19,403 bases of DNA from Anaerococcus sp. (lineage in GTDB: Bacteria; Bacillota; Clostridia; Tissierellales; Peptoniphilaceae), in NCBI RefSeq assembly GCF_030825785.1, contig NZ_JAPJPG010000031.1:1-19403 (forward strand), read 5' to 3'. The position numbers and the translations under genes were made by a program. Numbering within the stretch: position 1 is the first letter of the stretch; each line of letters begins with the position of its first letter. Shown piece after piece: positions 1 to 6,959 of the stretch. A model generated the notes under the pieces. It saw only the letters and a list, made by a program, of their open reading frames with translations. It was not told where the DNA came from and searched no databases.

Positions 1-215
1 TTTAGTCAATCTTTATAGAAGAATAAATTATTTAAGTCCCTTCATCTTTTATTTAAGCGAAATTTCCAATCTATTTAAATCTATGAATTTGACAAGTTTT
101 TGAAAATAAGTCTACTTAAGTCTAGAAATATAATTAAAATATAGGTCAAAGACAGAAAGCTTAAAAAATTAAAAGACACTAAATTATCTTGTATATAATC
201 TAAATCTTTCCACAG
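1..215. other. AT-rich non-coding end of window
   Basis: This stretch lies downstream of ftsH and its terminator. I see no convincing open frame with a ribosome binding site on either strand. A plus-strand TTGACA at 89-94 is followed 16 bases later by a poor -10 (TCTACT, 111-116), and TATAAT at 194-199 has no -35. Neither is enough to call a promoter. Confidence 0.5.
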
Positions 216-241
216 AAAAAGCTCCAAGCAAAGCCTGGAGC
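216..241 (-). terminator. Rho-independent terminator after ftsH
   Basis: Read on the minus strand, a stem of nine pairs (one of them G-U) between GCTCCAGGC and GCTTGGAGC closes a TTT loop and is followed directly by five T. It starts 8 bases past the ftsH stop codon and ends the marR-ftsH transcript. Confidence 0.85.
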
Positions 242-248
242 CAAAATC

Positions 249-2231
249 TTATTCTAAAGAATCGTCGTCTGTTTCTATCTTATCTTCACTTATATTTTCT
301 TTTTTATCTTCGATAGCCTCATCACTTTCATCCTTATCTAGATTTTTTATATCTGTATTTTCTCTTATCTCACTTTCACTAGCCTCTACTGCCTTTTTGT
401 TTAAGATTTCCATAAATTGGTCACCTGTTATGGTCTCTTCTTTTAGTAGGAAGTTAGATATTTCGTGAAGTTTATCTAGATTATCCTTAAGGATTTCTAT
501 AGCCCTCATATGTGCCTTAGCTATAATCTGGGCAACTTTTTCATCAATTTTATTACCTGTACCATCAGATACTATCATAGACCTTTGGCCACCTAGGTAT
601 CTTCCTTGGATTTGTTCAAGTTGCATGAAGTCAAACTCATCATCCATACCATAGATTGTAACCATGTTTCTCGCCATGGCGGTAGCTCTTTCTATATCGT
701 TTGAAGCTCCCGTAGTTTTAGTATTAAAGATCAACTCTTCGGCAGATCTACCACCTGCAAAGGTAACTATCTCATCAAATAGCTCTTGCTTGGTCATTAT
801 ATATTTTTCGTCCTTATCTACAGTCATGGTATAACCTAGGGCTCCACCTGTTCTTGGCACTATGGTAATCTTGGTTACCGGAGTCTTCTGGGTTTGGATG
901 GCTGCTACTAGGGCGTGTCCTACCTCATGGTAGGCTATAATTTTCTTCTGATCATCGCTTATTACAGCGTTTTTCTTTTGTTGACCTGCTATTACTGTCT
1001 CGATTGATTCCTCGAGGTCTTCTTGGGTAAGTTTGTTACGGCCTTCTCTTACTGCACGAAGAGCTCCCTCGTTTATTATATTTGCAAGGTCAGCACCGCT
1101 TGTACCCGCAGTTCTTTTGGCGATTTCTTCATAGTCGATATCGTCTTCTCTTTTGATATTTTTGGCGTGAACTTTAAGGATATCTTCACGACCCTTAAGG
1201 TCTGGTAGTTCCACTTGAACTTGCCTATCAAAACGACCTGGTCTTGTAAGGGCTGGGTCTAAGATTTCTGGTCTGTTGGTTGCTGCAAGAAGTACAACTC
1301 CTTCAGTCGCATCAAATCCATCCATCTCGTTTAGAAGTTGGTTTAGGGTTTGTTCACGTTCATCGTTACCAGAATATCCACTTACATCACGCTTTTTACC
1401 TATAGCGTCGATCTCATCTATAAATACTATACAAGGTGCTTTTTCCTTGGCTTGTTTGAAGAGGTCACGGACCTTGCTTGCACCCATACCTACGAACATC
1501 TCCACAAATTCTGATCCTGAAATTGAGAAAAATGGCACGTTGGCTTCACCTGCTACGGCTTGGGCCATTAGGGTCTTACCTGTTCCTGGAGGACCTACTA
1601 AAAGCACTCCCTTTGGAACCTTGGCTCCTATTTCCTTGTATTTTCCTGGATTATGAAGGAAGTCTACTATCTCACTAAGTGAGTCTTTAGCTTCTTCTTG
1701 ACCTGCAACATCCTTAAATGTCTTTCCAGTCTTGTTTTCTACATAGATTTTGGCATTGGACTTACCAAAGTTCATGAAGTCTCCGCCGCCTCGACCCCCC
1801 ATGGTCTTTGTAAGAGATCTTGAGGCAAAATAGAATATTACCCAGATGAAAACTAGAGGCAATATACTTGTCAAGAATAGTGAAAGATAAGGGTTCATTC
1901 TCGTTTCAATCTCTTGAGAGAATATTAACTTATCATTTCTTTCTTTTGCCTTAAGAAGTCTATCTGTAAGGTCTGTATCTTGCCATAGACCTGTTTCGTA
2001 GGTGTTTTCGTCACCATCTACCTTTGCCTTAAAGGTATATTTTTGATCATCCTTAGATACTTCTGTAACTTGATCATTTTCGATCATTTCAACAAATTGG
2101 CTGTAGGATACTTCTTTTACATCTGCATCTTGCGCTATTGGATTTAGTGCAAATCGTATCACTACAAATAATACTATAGCAACCAACCAATAATATAATA
2201 AAGGTTTTTTGCTCGGATTTCTATTAGCCAT
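249..2231 (-). CDS. ftsH: ATP-dependent zinc metalloprotease FtsH
   Basis: This is the membrane-anchored AAA+ protease that degrades misassembled membrane proteins and short-lived regulators. The 660-residue protein has two N-terminal membrane segments (about 13-30 and 116-136) flanking an extracytoplasmic domain. The AAA module follows, with Walker A GPPGTGKT at 213-220, Walker B IDEID at 271-275 and the second region of homology ending in RPGRFDR near 330-336. The zinc site HEVGH is at 435-439. The C-terminal 45 residues or so are very acidic, as in other Firmicute FtsH tails. Its ATG overlaps the end of marR by 8 bases and has an AGGAG 8 bases upstream that lies inside marR, so the two are translationally coupled. 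In many Firmicutes ftsH lies near tilS and hpt; here it is paired with a MarR regulator. Family assignment is certain. Confidence 0.98.
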   Translation of the reverse strand: MANRNPSKKPLLYYWLVAIVLFVVIRFALNPIAQDADVKEVSYSQFVEMIENDQVTEVSKDDQKYTFKAKVDGDENTYETGLWQDTDLTDRLLKAKERNDKLIFSQEIETRMNPYLSLFLTSILPLVFIWVIFYFASRSLTKTMGGRGGGDFMNFGKSNAKIYVENKTGKTFKDVAGQEEAKDSLSEIVDFLHNPGKYKEIGAKVPKGVLLVGPPGTGKTLMAQAVAGEANVPFFSISGSEFVEMFVGMGASKVRDLFKQAKEKAPCIVFIDEIDAIGKKRDVSGYSGNDEREQTLNQLLNEMDGFDATEGVVLLAATNRPEILDPALTRPGRFDRQVQVELPDLKGREDILKVHAKNIKREDDIDYEEIAKRTAGTSGADLANIINEGALRAVREGRNKLTQEDLEESIETVIAGQQKKNAVISDDQKKIIAYHEVGHALVAAIQTQKTPVTKITIVPRTGGALGYTMTVDKDEKYIMTKQELFDEIVTFAGGRSAEELIFNTKTTGASNDIERATAMARNMVTIYGMDDEFDFMQLEQIQGRYLGGQRSMIVSDGTGNKIDEKVAQIIAKAHMRAIEILKDNLDKLHEISNFLLKEETITGDQFMEILNKKAVEASESEIRENTDIKNLDKDESDEAIEDKKENISEDKIETDDDSLE

Positions 2232-2703
2232 CTAATCCACTCCTATATATATACTTATCGAGCAGTAATTCTAGAGCTTCTAGTTCATCAACTATGGTTT
2301 GTAAGTTTACATCTATTCCATCTTCTGGAATATCTTCCTTTATTTTTTGGAAGTAGTCATCTACCATTTTAGCTGCTTTTTCTCCATCTTTTGTAAGCAT
2401 TACATTAACTACTCTCTCGTCTTCTTCACTTCTTACCCTATTTACAAAGCCTTGCTTTTCAAGTCTCTTGCAAATATTTGAAATATTACCTCCGGTTATG
2501 CCTATGGCCTTGCCGAGACTACCGATAGATACTTCCTTGTCCCTATTAGAATAAAGTGTAATAATCATCTTTAGCTGAAGAGGGGTTATACTTAGTTCAT
2601 TTGCAGTATCCTGAAGTAACAGATCGATTTTATGTGAAATTTCTCTAATCATAGAGAATATAGAATTATTAAATTCAAAAAAATCTATATGTTTTGTTGC
2701 CAT
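2224..2703 (-). CDS. MarR-family transcriptional regulator
   Basis: This is a winged-helix DNA-binding regulator of 159 residues. The longest frame opens 21 bases earlier, but AGGAGGAG lies 4-5 bases before the ATG at 2701-2703, so I start there (MATKHIDFF). The helix-turn-helix and wing span roughly residues 55-105. The recognition helix is in the GGNISNICKRLEKQG stretch and the wing carries DERVV, the conserved salt-bridge motif of the family. MarR proteins act as dimers and usually repress their own operon until a ligand or oxidant releases them. Here the only co-transcribed partner seen is ftsH, with which it overlaps by 8 bases. An imperfect inverted repeat lies in its own promoter. No ligand can be inferred, and it has no obvious redox cysteine near the N-terminus. 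Confidence 0.93.
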   Translation of the reverse strand: MATKHIDFFEFNNSIFSMIREISHKIDLLLQDTANELSITPLQLKMIITLYSNRDKEVSIGSLGKAIGITGGNISNICKRLEKQGFVNRVRSEEDERVVNVMLTKDGEKAAKMVDDYFQKIKEDIPEDGIDVNLQTIVDELEALELLLDKYIYRSGLDG

Positions 2704-2730
2704 ATCTCCTCCTAAATGTATCATATTATT

Positions 2731-2758
2731 ATTTTACATATAAGTTAAATTTTTTCAA
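2731..2758 (-). promoter_or_regulatory. Promoter of marR-ftsH with possible MarR operator
   Basis: On the minus strand TTGAAA (2753-2758) and TAAAAT (2731-2736) are 16 bases apart, upstream of the marR ribosome binding site. The spacer and -10 overlap an imperfect inverted repeat at 2731-2750, with arms ATTTTAC and GTTAAAT, one mismatch and a 6-base centre. That fits the position of an autorepressor operator. The promoter call is moderately strong; the operator is inference. Confidence 0.5.
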
Positions 2759-2820
2759 TAAAACTTATTTATGCTTTAAATATATTTCATACACATTTCA
2801 ATATTTGGGAGAGTTAGGAC

Positions 2821-3264
2821 CTAATCGTAGTACCTTTTCATCCAAATATGTTCTATTCCACCATCATCAAAAACTTCTCCCTCTCTTTTGAAACCAAAGG
2901 AAGCATAATAGTCAGATACATATGCTTGAGCATTTATTCTAACTTCTTTGGCATCGAGTTCTTTGTCTATATATTCCATAACTTCAGATAGAAGTTCTTT
3001 GGCTAGGGATTTTCCCCTGAAGTCCCTGTGGGTTACTACTCTTGATATTTGATATATTTTATTTTTTTCATCGATCTTATGTATTCTCATGTAACAAACT
3101 AAAGAATACCCTTCTTTTATAAAGGCGTGATCTGCAATGTAATCCATAGCATCTAGATTTCTCATATCCATTGATTGTTCATGGATAAATATATCGTTTC
3201 TTAGTTGGGCTATTTGGTATATTTCGTCTCTTTCTAACTCTTCAAATTTCTTTATTTCAACCAT
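2821..3264 (-). CDS. GNAT acetyltransferase, ElaA-like
   Basis: This is a 147-residue Gcn5-related N-acetyltransferase that probably transfers an acetyl group from acetyl-CoA to a small molecule or peptide amine. Features match the ElaA group. An LRNDIFIHEQSMD segment near 22-34 is followed by a D-x4-A-x-H stretch. A beta4 strand leads into the acetyl-CoA loop RDFRGKSLAKELL (about 80-92). INAQAYVSDYYASFGFKREGEVFDDGGIEHIWMKR follows near the end. Start ATG at 3262-3264 has AAAGGA upstream. It lies 22 bases after the thioredoxin reductase-like gene and probably shares its transcript. No substrate can be predicted. The stop codon lies in a short 11-bp palindromic sequence (TTAGGACCTAA) without a T-tract, so I see no terminator before the marR promoter. 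Confidence 0.88.
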   Translation of the reverse strand: MVEIKKFEELERDEIYQIAQLRNDIFIHEQSMDMRNLDAMDYIADHAFIKEGYSLVCYMRIHKIDEKNKIYQISRVVTHRDFRGKSLAKELLSEVMEYIDKELDAKEVRINAQAYVSDYYASFGFKREGEVFDDGGIEHIWMKRYYD

Positions 3265-3286
3265 CGGGTTCCTTTCTTCATACTTT

Positions 3287-4150
3287 CTATTTAGACTTTA
3301 TTTTTGTAATATACCTTACTGCTTCTAGGCTTGCAATTTGCCCTTGGCCAACTGCCTTCATTATTTGATAAGGACTTCCTGTGACATCTCCTGCTGCGAA
3401 AAGACCCGCAATGTTGGTTGCCATATGAGAGTCTACTTCTATGTGATTGTCTTTCATCTTTACTGATGGGACTAGTCTTTGGGCCTTGGATGAATCTTTA
3501 ATGATAAAAAATCCGTCTGCCTTTATTTTCTTGCCAGACTTAAATTCCAAAACTTCCGCCCTATTATCTCCTCTAAATCCAATAGGAACTTCTTCTTCTA
3601 TTAAATTTATAGAAGGATCTAGGTCGATGTCATCCTTATACATATTGACAAAGCTAAGCTTATCTACTATTTCTGCCGTAAAGTTTGCTTCCTCAACACT
3701 TTCTTCATTATAGCCAATAAGAACTACTTCCTTTCCCTTATATAAGGCTGCATCACAAGTTGCACAATAGCTTACCCCCTTAGCAAAGAATTCCTCTTCG
3801 CCTACTAGATCCTTTGTTAGCTCTATACCTGTTGCCACTATTACAGCAACGGCCTCAACCATTTCTCCCGACTTAAGCATAAGAGCATGGTAGTCTCCCA
3901 AGGCATAGACAGTTTGGACCCTCTCTTCACTAAAGTTTATTTCATAATCCTTTAGTGAGTCCTTAAATCTCTGGTTTAGCTCACTTCCCCTTATATCTCC
4001 AAAGCCTAGGTAATTTTTAATAGATTCTGTTTTAGTAAGCTTAGGAGAATCCTTGCCGAAGATAATTACAGACTTGTTTCTGATTTTTGCATTTAAAGCG
4101 GCGCTAAGCCCTGCAGGACCTGCGCCGATTATTGCTAGATCATATCTCAT
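3287..4150 (-). CDS. Thioredoxin reductase-like flavoprotein without NADPH motifs
   Basis: This is a flavin disulfide reductase of the thioredoxin-reductase fold, 287 residues, shorter than the usual 305-320. The N-terminal FAD site GAGPAG is at 9-14, the redox pair C129-A-T-C132-D is intact, and the C-terminal FAD motif GDVTGSPYQIMKA is at 254-266. The pyridine nucleotide domain is abnormal. The expected GxGxxA/G motif after the redox centre reads GYNEES (146-151), and the HRRxxxR motif that binds the NADPH 2'-phosphate is absent (VNMYKDDIDLD instead). These losses are the hallmark of the clostridial ferredoxin-dependent flavin thioredoxin reductases, so reduced ferredoxin is a plausible donor. 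Its ATG overlaps the trxA stop (TAATG), which points to TrxA as the substrate. The electron donor is inference. Confidence 0.88.
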   Translation of the reverse strand: MRYDLAIIGAGPAGLSAALNAKIRNKSVIIFGKDSPKLTKTESIKNYLGFGDIRGSELNQRFKDSLKDYEINFSEERVQTVYALGDYHALMLKSGEMVEAVAVIVATGIELTKDLVGEEEFFAKGVSYCATCDAALYKGKEVVLIGYNEESVEEANFTAEIVDKLSFVNMYKDDIDLDPSINLIEEEVPIGFRGDNRAEVLEFKSGKKIKADGFFIIKDSSKAQRLVPSVKMKDNHIEVDSHMATNIAGLFAAGDVTGSPYQIMKAVGQGQIASLEAVRYITKIKSK

Positions 4151-4452
4151 TACTTATATTGGTCCATTTTTTCTACTATAACTTCTCTAGATTGGAAACC
4201 TACTAGGGTATCTTTTAGGACTCCATCTTTGAAAATCATAAGAGAAGGAACAGCATTTACATTGTATTGGCCTGCTATATCTTCTGATTCATCGACATCT
4301 ATGTTAAATATTGTATAATCACTCTCAAGTCCCTCAAGAACTGGTCCTTGCATCTTGCATGGTCCACACCAGGTAGCTGAAAAGTCTACAAGCATTAGAC
4401 CCTTGCCGTTTTCTACTTCACTTCTAAATTCATTAGAGTTTAATCTTTTCAT
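4150..4452 (-). CDS. trxA: Thioredoxin
   Basis: This is a small cytoplasmic dithiol protein that reduces disulfides in ribonucleotide reductase, peroxiredoxins and other targets. Its 100 residues match the normal thioredoxin length of about 105. The active site WCGPC is at 28-32, the buried aspartate of VDFSA is D23, and the cis-proline loop VPS is at 68-70 (most family members have VPT). Start ATG is preceded by AAAGGAG at 5 bases; that ribosome binding site overlaps the last codons of the P-II-like remnant. The stop overlaps the start of the reductase by one base, so the pair is coupled. A candidate promoter lies inside the upstream remnant (4501-4530). Confidence 0.96.
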   Translation of the reverse strand: MKRLNSNEFRSEVENGKGLMLVDFSATWCGPCKMQGPVLEGLESDYTIFNIDVDESEDIAGQYNVNAVPSLMIFKDGVLKDTLVGFQSREVIVEKMDQYK

Positions 4453-4453
4453 C

Positions 4454-4695
4454 TTATCTCCTTTGTTCTACTAATCCTGAAACTTCACTTACTGGTAGAG
4501 AATATATTATACCCTTTCCTTCCTTGTCAAGTTCCATCTCCTTATATATTTTACCCCTAATAGTATCTTCTAATTCTTTTTTTATTAGCATTATTACTAT
4601 ATCTTTTTCAGGTTCTATATTCATATTCAAAAATATAGGGCTTTTAACATTTTCTGCAGATCCTCTTCCATGGACAAGGGTTGCTCCACATCTGT
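4454..4695 (-). pseudogene. P-II-like nitrogen regulator, C-terminal remnant
   Basis: The open frame from about GATLVHGRGS to the stop at 4454 looks like the last 70-80 residues of a P-II/GlnB-like protein. It has a GAT..HGRG turn, IEPEKDIVIMLIKKE, and GKGIIYSLPVSEVSGL, close to the pattern iEPEKEiVl...GrGI.f.lpV..v.Gl in this superfamily. The usual first strand and helix (about 25 residues) are absent, and upstream codons in this frame meet TAA after a few residues. No ribosome binding site serves the in-frame ATG at 4730-4732. It runs into, in another frame, the start of a DUF1538-like gene, so a deletion joining two genes is the simplest reading. Family call is by eye, moderately sure. Confidence 0.55.
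4501..4530 (-). promoter_or_regulatory. Candidate promoter for trxA inside the remnant
   Basis: On the minus strand TTGACA (4525-4530) and TATATT (4501-4506) are separated by 18 bases. Transcription would start near 4494, about 40 bases before the trxA ATG. This may explain how trxA and its reductase are expressed downstream of the pta terminator. Confidence 0.5.
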
Positions 4696-4863
4696 CAAAA
4701 ATACTGCAAGTCCCAAAATCACGCCAACACATCCTAGGAGAAAATTAACAAGTAATTTGCTCTCTACTCTAACAAAGAAGTTAAGGATTAATACTAGAAG
4801 GGCTATTGGAACGACCGCCTTCGCATTGTTTTTTATTTCTTCAAAAAATATATTACTCACCTC
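4627..4863 (-). pseudogene. DUF1538-like membrane protein, N-terminal remnant
   Basis: The frame encodes FFEEIKNNAKAVVPIALLVL, then LVNFLLGCVGVILGLAVFL, two hydrophobic segments that look like the first 60 residues of the DUF1538 membrane family, a family I recall as a neighbour of P-II-like genes. It then ends at 4627, far short of the usual length. A good ribosome binding site GAGGTG (4858-4863) is followed after 6 bases by ATA (4849-4851) exactly where ATG would be expected, so the start codon may have mutated too. The longer reading of this frame begins at a TTG at 4890 within the pta terminator and is not credible. Together with the P-II-like tail this is best read as one decayed locus. 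Confidence is moderate because the family call is by eye. Confidence 0.5.
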
Positions 4864-4877
4864 AATTTTGCTTATAG

Positions 4878-4905
4878 AAAAAAGAGGCAATCAAACGACT
4901 GTCTC
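4878..4905 (-). terminator. Rho-independent terminator after pta
   Basis: On the minus strand GAGACAGTC and GATTGCCTC pair with one mismatch and one G-U around a GTTT loop, followed by six T. It lies 18 bases after the pta stop and separates pta from the remnant and trxA. Confidence 0.8.
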
Positions 4906-4922
4906 TTCTTCTTAATAGCTTA

Positions 4923-5906
4923 TTAATTTACAGCTTGAGATGCTGTGATAATTGCTATTTCGTACACGTCTTCTTCAGAACAACCTCTTGAAAGGTCGTT
5001 TACTGGCGCGTTAAGACCTTGTAGTATTGGGCCTAATGCCTTATATCCTCCAAGTCTTTGCGCTATCTTATATCCAATATTTCCTGCTTGTAGATCTGGG
5101 AAGATGAATACATTACACTTACCAGCTACATCTGATTCTGGAGCCTTTTGAGCTGCTGTTTTTGGATCGATTGCTGCATCGAATTGGATTTCACCTTCAA
5201 CCCTTAATTCTGGATCAAGCTCTAGGGCTCTTTGTTTAGCCTTAGCTACCTTTGTAGCTAGATCGTGGTGAGCTGAGCCATGAGTTGAGAATGATAATAA
5301 TGCTACATATGGGTCCATACCAAAAGATTCAGCACTTTTTGCAGTTTCCACTGCTACTTCTGCAAGCTCATCAGATTCTAGAGTAATATTTACAGCTGTA
5401 TCTGCAAATACTAATTGATTTCCATCAGGGCCAATCATTACCATAACTCCTGATACTCTATTAACACCAGGTTTTGTTCTAATGATTTGAAGAGCTGGTC
5501 TAATAGTATCTCCTGTAGTATGAATCGCACCAGATACCATTCCGTTAGCATAGCCTGCCTTAACTAGCAAAACTCCAAAATAGTTTACATTAGTTTTAAG
5601 TAAGAATTCAGCTTCTTCTTTTGAAGTCTTACCTCTTCTTGCTTCAACGAAAACATCAACTAATTTATCGAAATCTTCAAAGTATTGTGGGTTTATGATT
5701 TGTAAATCACCAAGTTTTAGACCTTCTTTGTCAGCAGTTTTTTGGATTTCTCCTTGATCTCCTAAAACTATTGGTGTAAGAAGTCCTTCTTCCTTGTGTC
5801 TTAGAGCAGCAGCTAGAACTCTTGGATCGCTACCTTCTGGTAAAACGATTTTTAAGTTCTTTCCCTCTATGGTCTCTCTTGCGTTTTCTAGTATACCTTT
5901 TGGCAT
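4923..5906 (-). CDS. pta: Phosphate acetyltransferase
   Basis: This enzyme interconverts acetyl-CoA plus phosphate and acetyl phosphate plus CoA, the first step of the acetate/ATP-yielding pathway with acetate kinase. The 327-residue length matches the short, single-domain Pta/EutD class without the DRTGG extension. Conserved blocks are LPEGSDPRVL (22-31), NGMVSGAIHTTGDTIRPALQII, and the C-terminal FPDLQAGNIGYKIAQRLGG followed by GPILQGLNAPVNDLSRGCS. Start ATG has GGAGG 5 bases upstream. ackA is not nearby. The gene appears monocistronic, between its own promoter and a terminator. Its presence supports a fermentative metabolism. Confidence 0.97.
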   Translation of the reverse strand: MPKGILENARETIEGKNLKIVLPEGSDPRVLAAALRHKEEGLLTPIVLGDQGEIQKTADKEGLKLGDLQIINPQYFEDFDKLVDVFVEARRGKTSKEEAEFLLKTNVNYFGVLLVKAGYANGMVSGAIHTTGDTIRPALQIIRTKPGVNRVSGVMVMIGPDGNQLVFADTAVNITLESDELAEVAVETAKSAESFGMDPYVALLSFSTHGSAHHDLATKVAKAKQRALELDPELRVEGEIQFDAAIDPKTAAQKAPESDVAGKCNVFIFPDLQAGNIGYKIAQRLGGYKALGPILQGLNAPVNDLSRGCSEEDVYEIAIITASQAVN

Positions 5907-5932
5907 TTAGTCCTCCTATTTTTTGTTTCTAT

Positions 5933-5960
5933 AATATAACTATACCCATTAATTTTTAAA
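5933..5960 (-). promoter_or_regulatory. Possible pta promoter
   Basis: On the minus strand TTTAAA (5955-5960) and TATATT (5933-5938) are 16 bases apart in the 73-base gap between the DUF4446 gene and pta. The -35 is weak. The gap, the good ribosome binding site and the downstream terminator argue for a separate pta transcript. Confidence 0.35.
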
Positions 5961-5979
5961 CGTAAGCTTAGTTATTTTA

Positions 5980-6447
5980 TTAACTTTTTGCTTTATTTAA
6001 TGCTTCTAGCTCATTGGTAGCTAGATCCTTTTCACTTACTCCGTTAACAATTTCCTTAAGGTAAACTGTGGAGCCTGCGTTTGTATAAAGACTAGTCAAA
6101 ACAATACCATTATGAAAATTATCAAGCAAACATAAACTAAAAGATAAACTTCCAGTCTGTCCATCGAATGCGTCGAAGTTTACCACAGCCATATTGCTCA
6201 CTGCCCCCATAGTAGTATCTTTAGCCTCGATTGCCCTTTGGTCTATTGTTCTAATTTCTTTATTTGAACTTTCTATTCTATCATTGATTGAAACTAAAAG
6301 TTCCTCTAAGTTAACATCTCTGTTATTTCCTCTTAAAAGATGGTCATATCTTTGCTTTTGCCTTCTTATCCTATTATTCATTGACATAATAAAGGCAAAT
6401 TCAACCACAACTAAGACGAATAATATCCCTATAAATACTCCTGTCAT
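5980..6447 (-). CDS. DUF4446 family membrane-anchored protein
   Basis: The protein has 155 residues. Residues 3-21 form a single N-terminal membrane segment and are followed by a basic stretch (NRIRRQKQR) and a predicted helical region to about 75. The C-terminal domain holds the family signature: NFDAFDGQTGSLSFSLCLLDNFHNGIVLTSLYTNAGSTVYLKEIVNG (about 90-135). DUF4446 genes are commonly seen next to parA/parB in Firmicutes, but no function is established that I know of. Its ATG overlaps the stop of the upstream cyclodeaminase-like gene (TAATG), with AAGGAAA as ribosome binding site, so it is the tail of the cinA-parA-parB run. A membrane-linked role related to chromosome segregation is only inference from position. 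Confidence 0.85.
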   Translation of the reverse strand: MTGVFIGILFVLVVVEFAFIMSMNNRIRRQKQRYDHLLRGNNRDVNLEELLVSINDRIESSNKEIRTIDQRAIEAKDTTMGAVSNMAVVNFDAFDGQTGSLSFSLCLLDNFHNGIVLTSLYTNAGSTVYLKEIVNGVSEKDLATNELEALNKAKS

Positions 6448-6959
6448 TATTTCCTTCCTTCGATAATTTCAACATTTTTTTGATACAGATTCTCACACTT
6501 TTCTAGAACTGACTCATAGTCATAAATTTCTTTAGTATATTTTAGATTAACTTCAATAGTAGGCATGGCACAGATTATAGCTTCTTTTAGGAGATTATTT
6601 GCTATAATTCCATCAGATAGATTCCTACCTCTTAGAAGTATATCAGAAAATTGCCCCAAGGCCTTAAGAGAAATATCCACCATCTCGATTTGAGGACTAG
6701 CTGCTTCGATAAAGTATTTTTCCTCAAAGTTTTTTTTCTTTATCTCAGCTATTAATTTCTTGGTTGCGTCAACATCTTCTTGAATAAGTTCTGTAAGTCT
6801 TTGGCTAATATATGTTTCACATGAAACATCTCCCATCATATTAATGAGATTGACTGCCATATTAGCCACTAGTATTACAACAGCTCCTCCTCCTGGATTG
6901 GGTCCCATATTCTTGATTTCTGTAAGAAGCCTTTCTACACTCATGTCAACTATCTTCAT
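6447..6959 (-). CDS. Cyclodeaminase/cyclohydrolase-like protein, short
   Basis: This is a 170-residue relative of formiminotetrahydrofolate cyclodeaminase / methenyl-THF cyclohydrolase (FchA). The N-terminal MGPNPGGGAVVILVANMAVNLINMM matches the PGGGsaaAl segment of the family, and RNLSDGIIANNLLKEAIICAMPTIEVNL (about 118-145) matches the gN..SDl..Aa.ll..A....n..iNl segment. Family members are usually around 200 residues. The middle part, between the first helix and the AASP turn, is about 30 residues short, so activity is uncertain. I start at ATG 6957-6959, which has GGAGA 7 bases upstream; in-frame TTG and GTG codons lie just before. It overlaps the end of parB by 14 bases. A parS site lies in its codons for VSCET. 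No folate genes are nearby. Confidence 0.72.
   Translation of the reverse strand: MKIVDMSVERLLTEIKNMGPNPGGGAVVILVANMAVNLINMMGDVSCETYISQRLTELIQEDVDATKKLIAEIKKKNFEEKYFIEAASPQIEMVDISLKALGQFSDILLRGRNLSDGIIANNLLKEAIICAMPTIEVNLKYTKEIYDYESVLEKCENLYQKNVEIIEGRK
6813..6828. other. parS site 1 (in cyclodeaminase-like gene)
   Basis: The 16-mer TGTTTCACATGAAACA differs from the widely conserved parS consensus TGTTTCACGTGAAACA at one central base. It is read through as VSCET. Confidence 0.9.

Noticed and set aside
89..199. Plus-strand promoter elements at the left end
   Set aside because: TTGACA at 89-94 has only a poor -10 and TATAAT at 194-199 has no -35; chance matches are expected in DNA this AT-rich.
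1276..1656. Plus-strand open frame of 126 codons opposite ftsH
   Set aside because: It is antisense to the conserved AAA domain of ftsH, has no ribosome binding site and a composition typical of a mirror frame.
2811..2825. TTAGGACCTAA palindrome at the end of the GNAT gene as a terminator
   Set aside because: Arms of five bases with a one-base centre cannot form an RNA hairpin and no T-tract follows.
4454..4732. Intact 92-codon gene beginning MCWRDFGTC
   Set aside because: Only the part from GATLVHGRG onward looks like a protein family; the first residues are out-of-frame DUF1538 codons and no ribosome binding site serves the ATG. Treated as a remnant.
4864..4890. TTG-initiated N-terminal extension (MPLFSISKIE) of the DUF1538-like frame
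   Set aside because: It lies in the pta terminator stem and T-tract and has no ribosome binding site.
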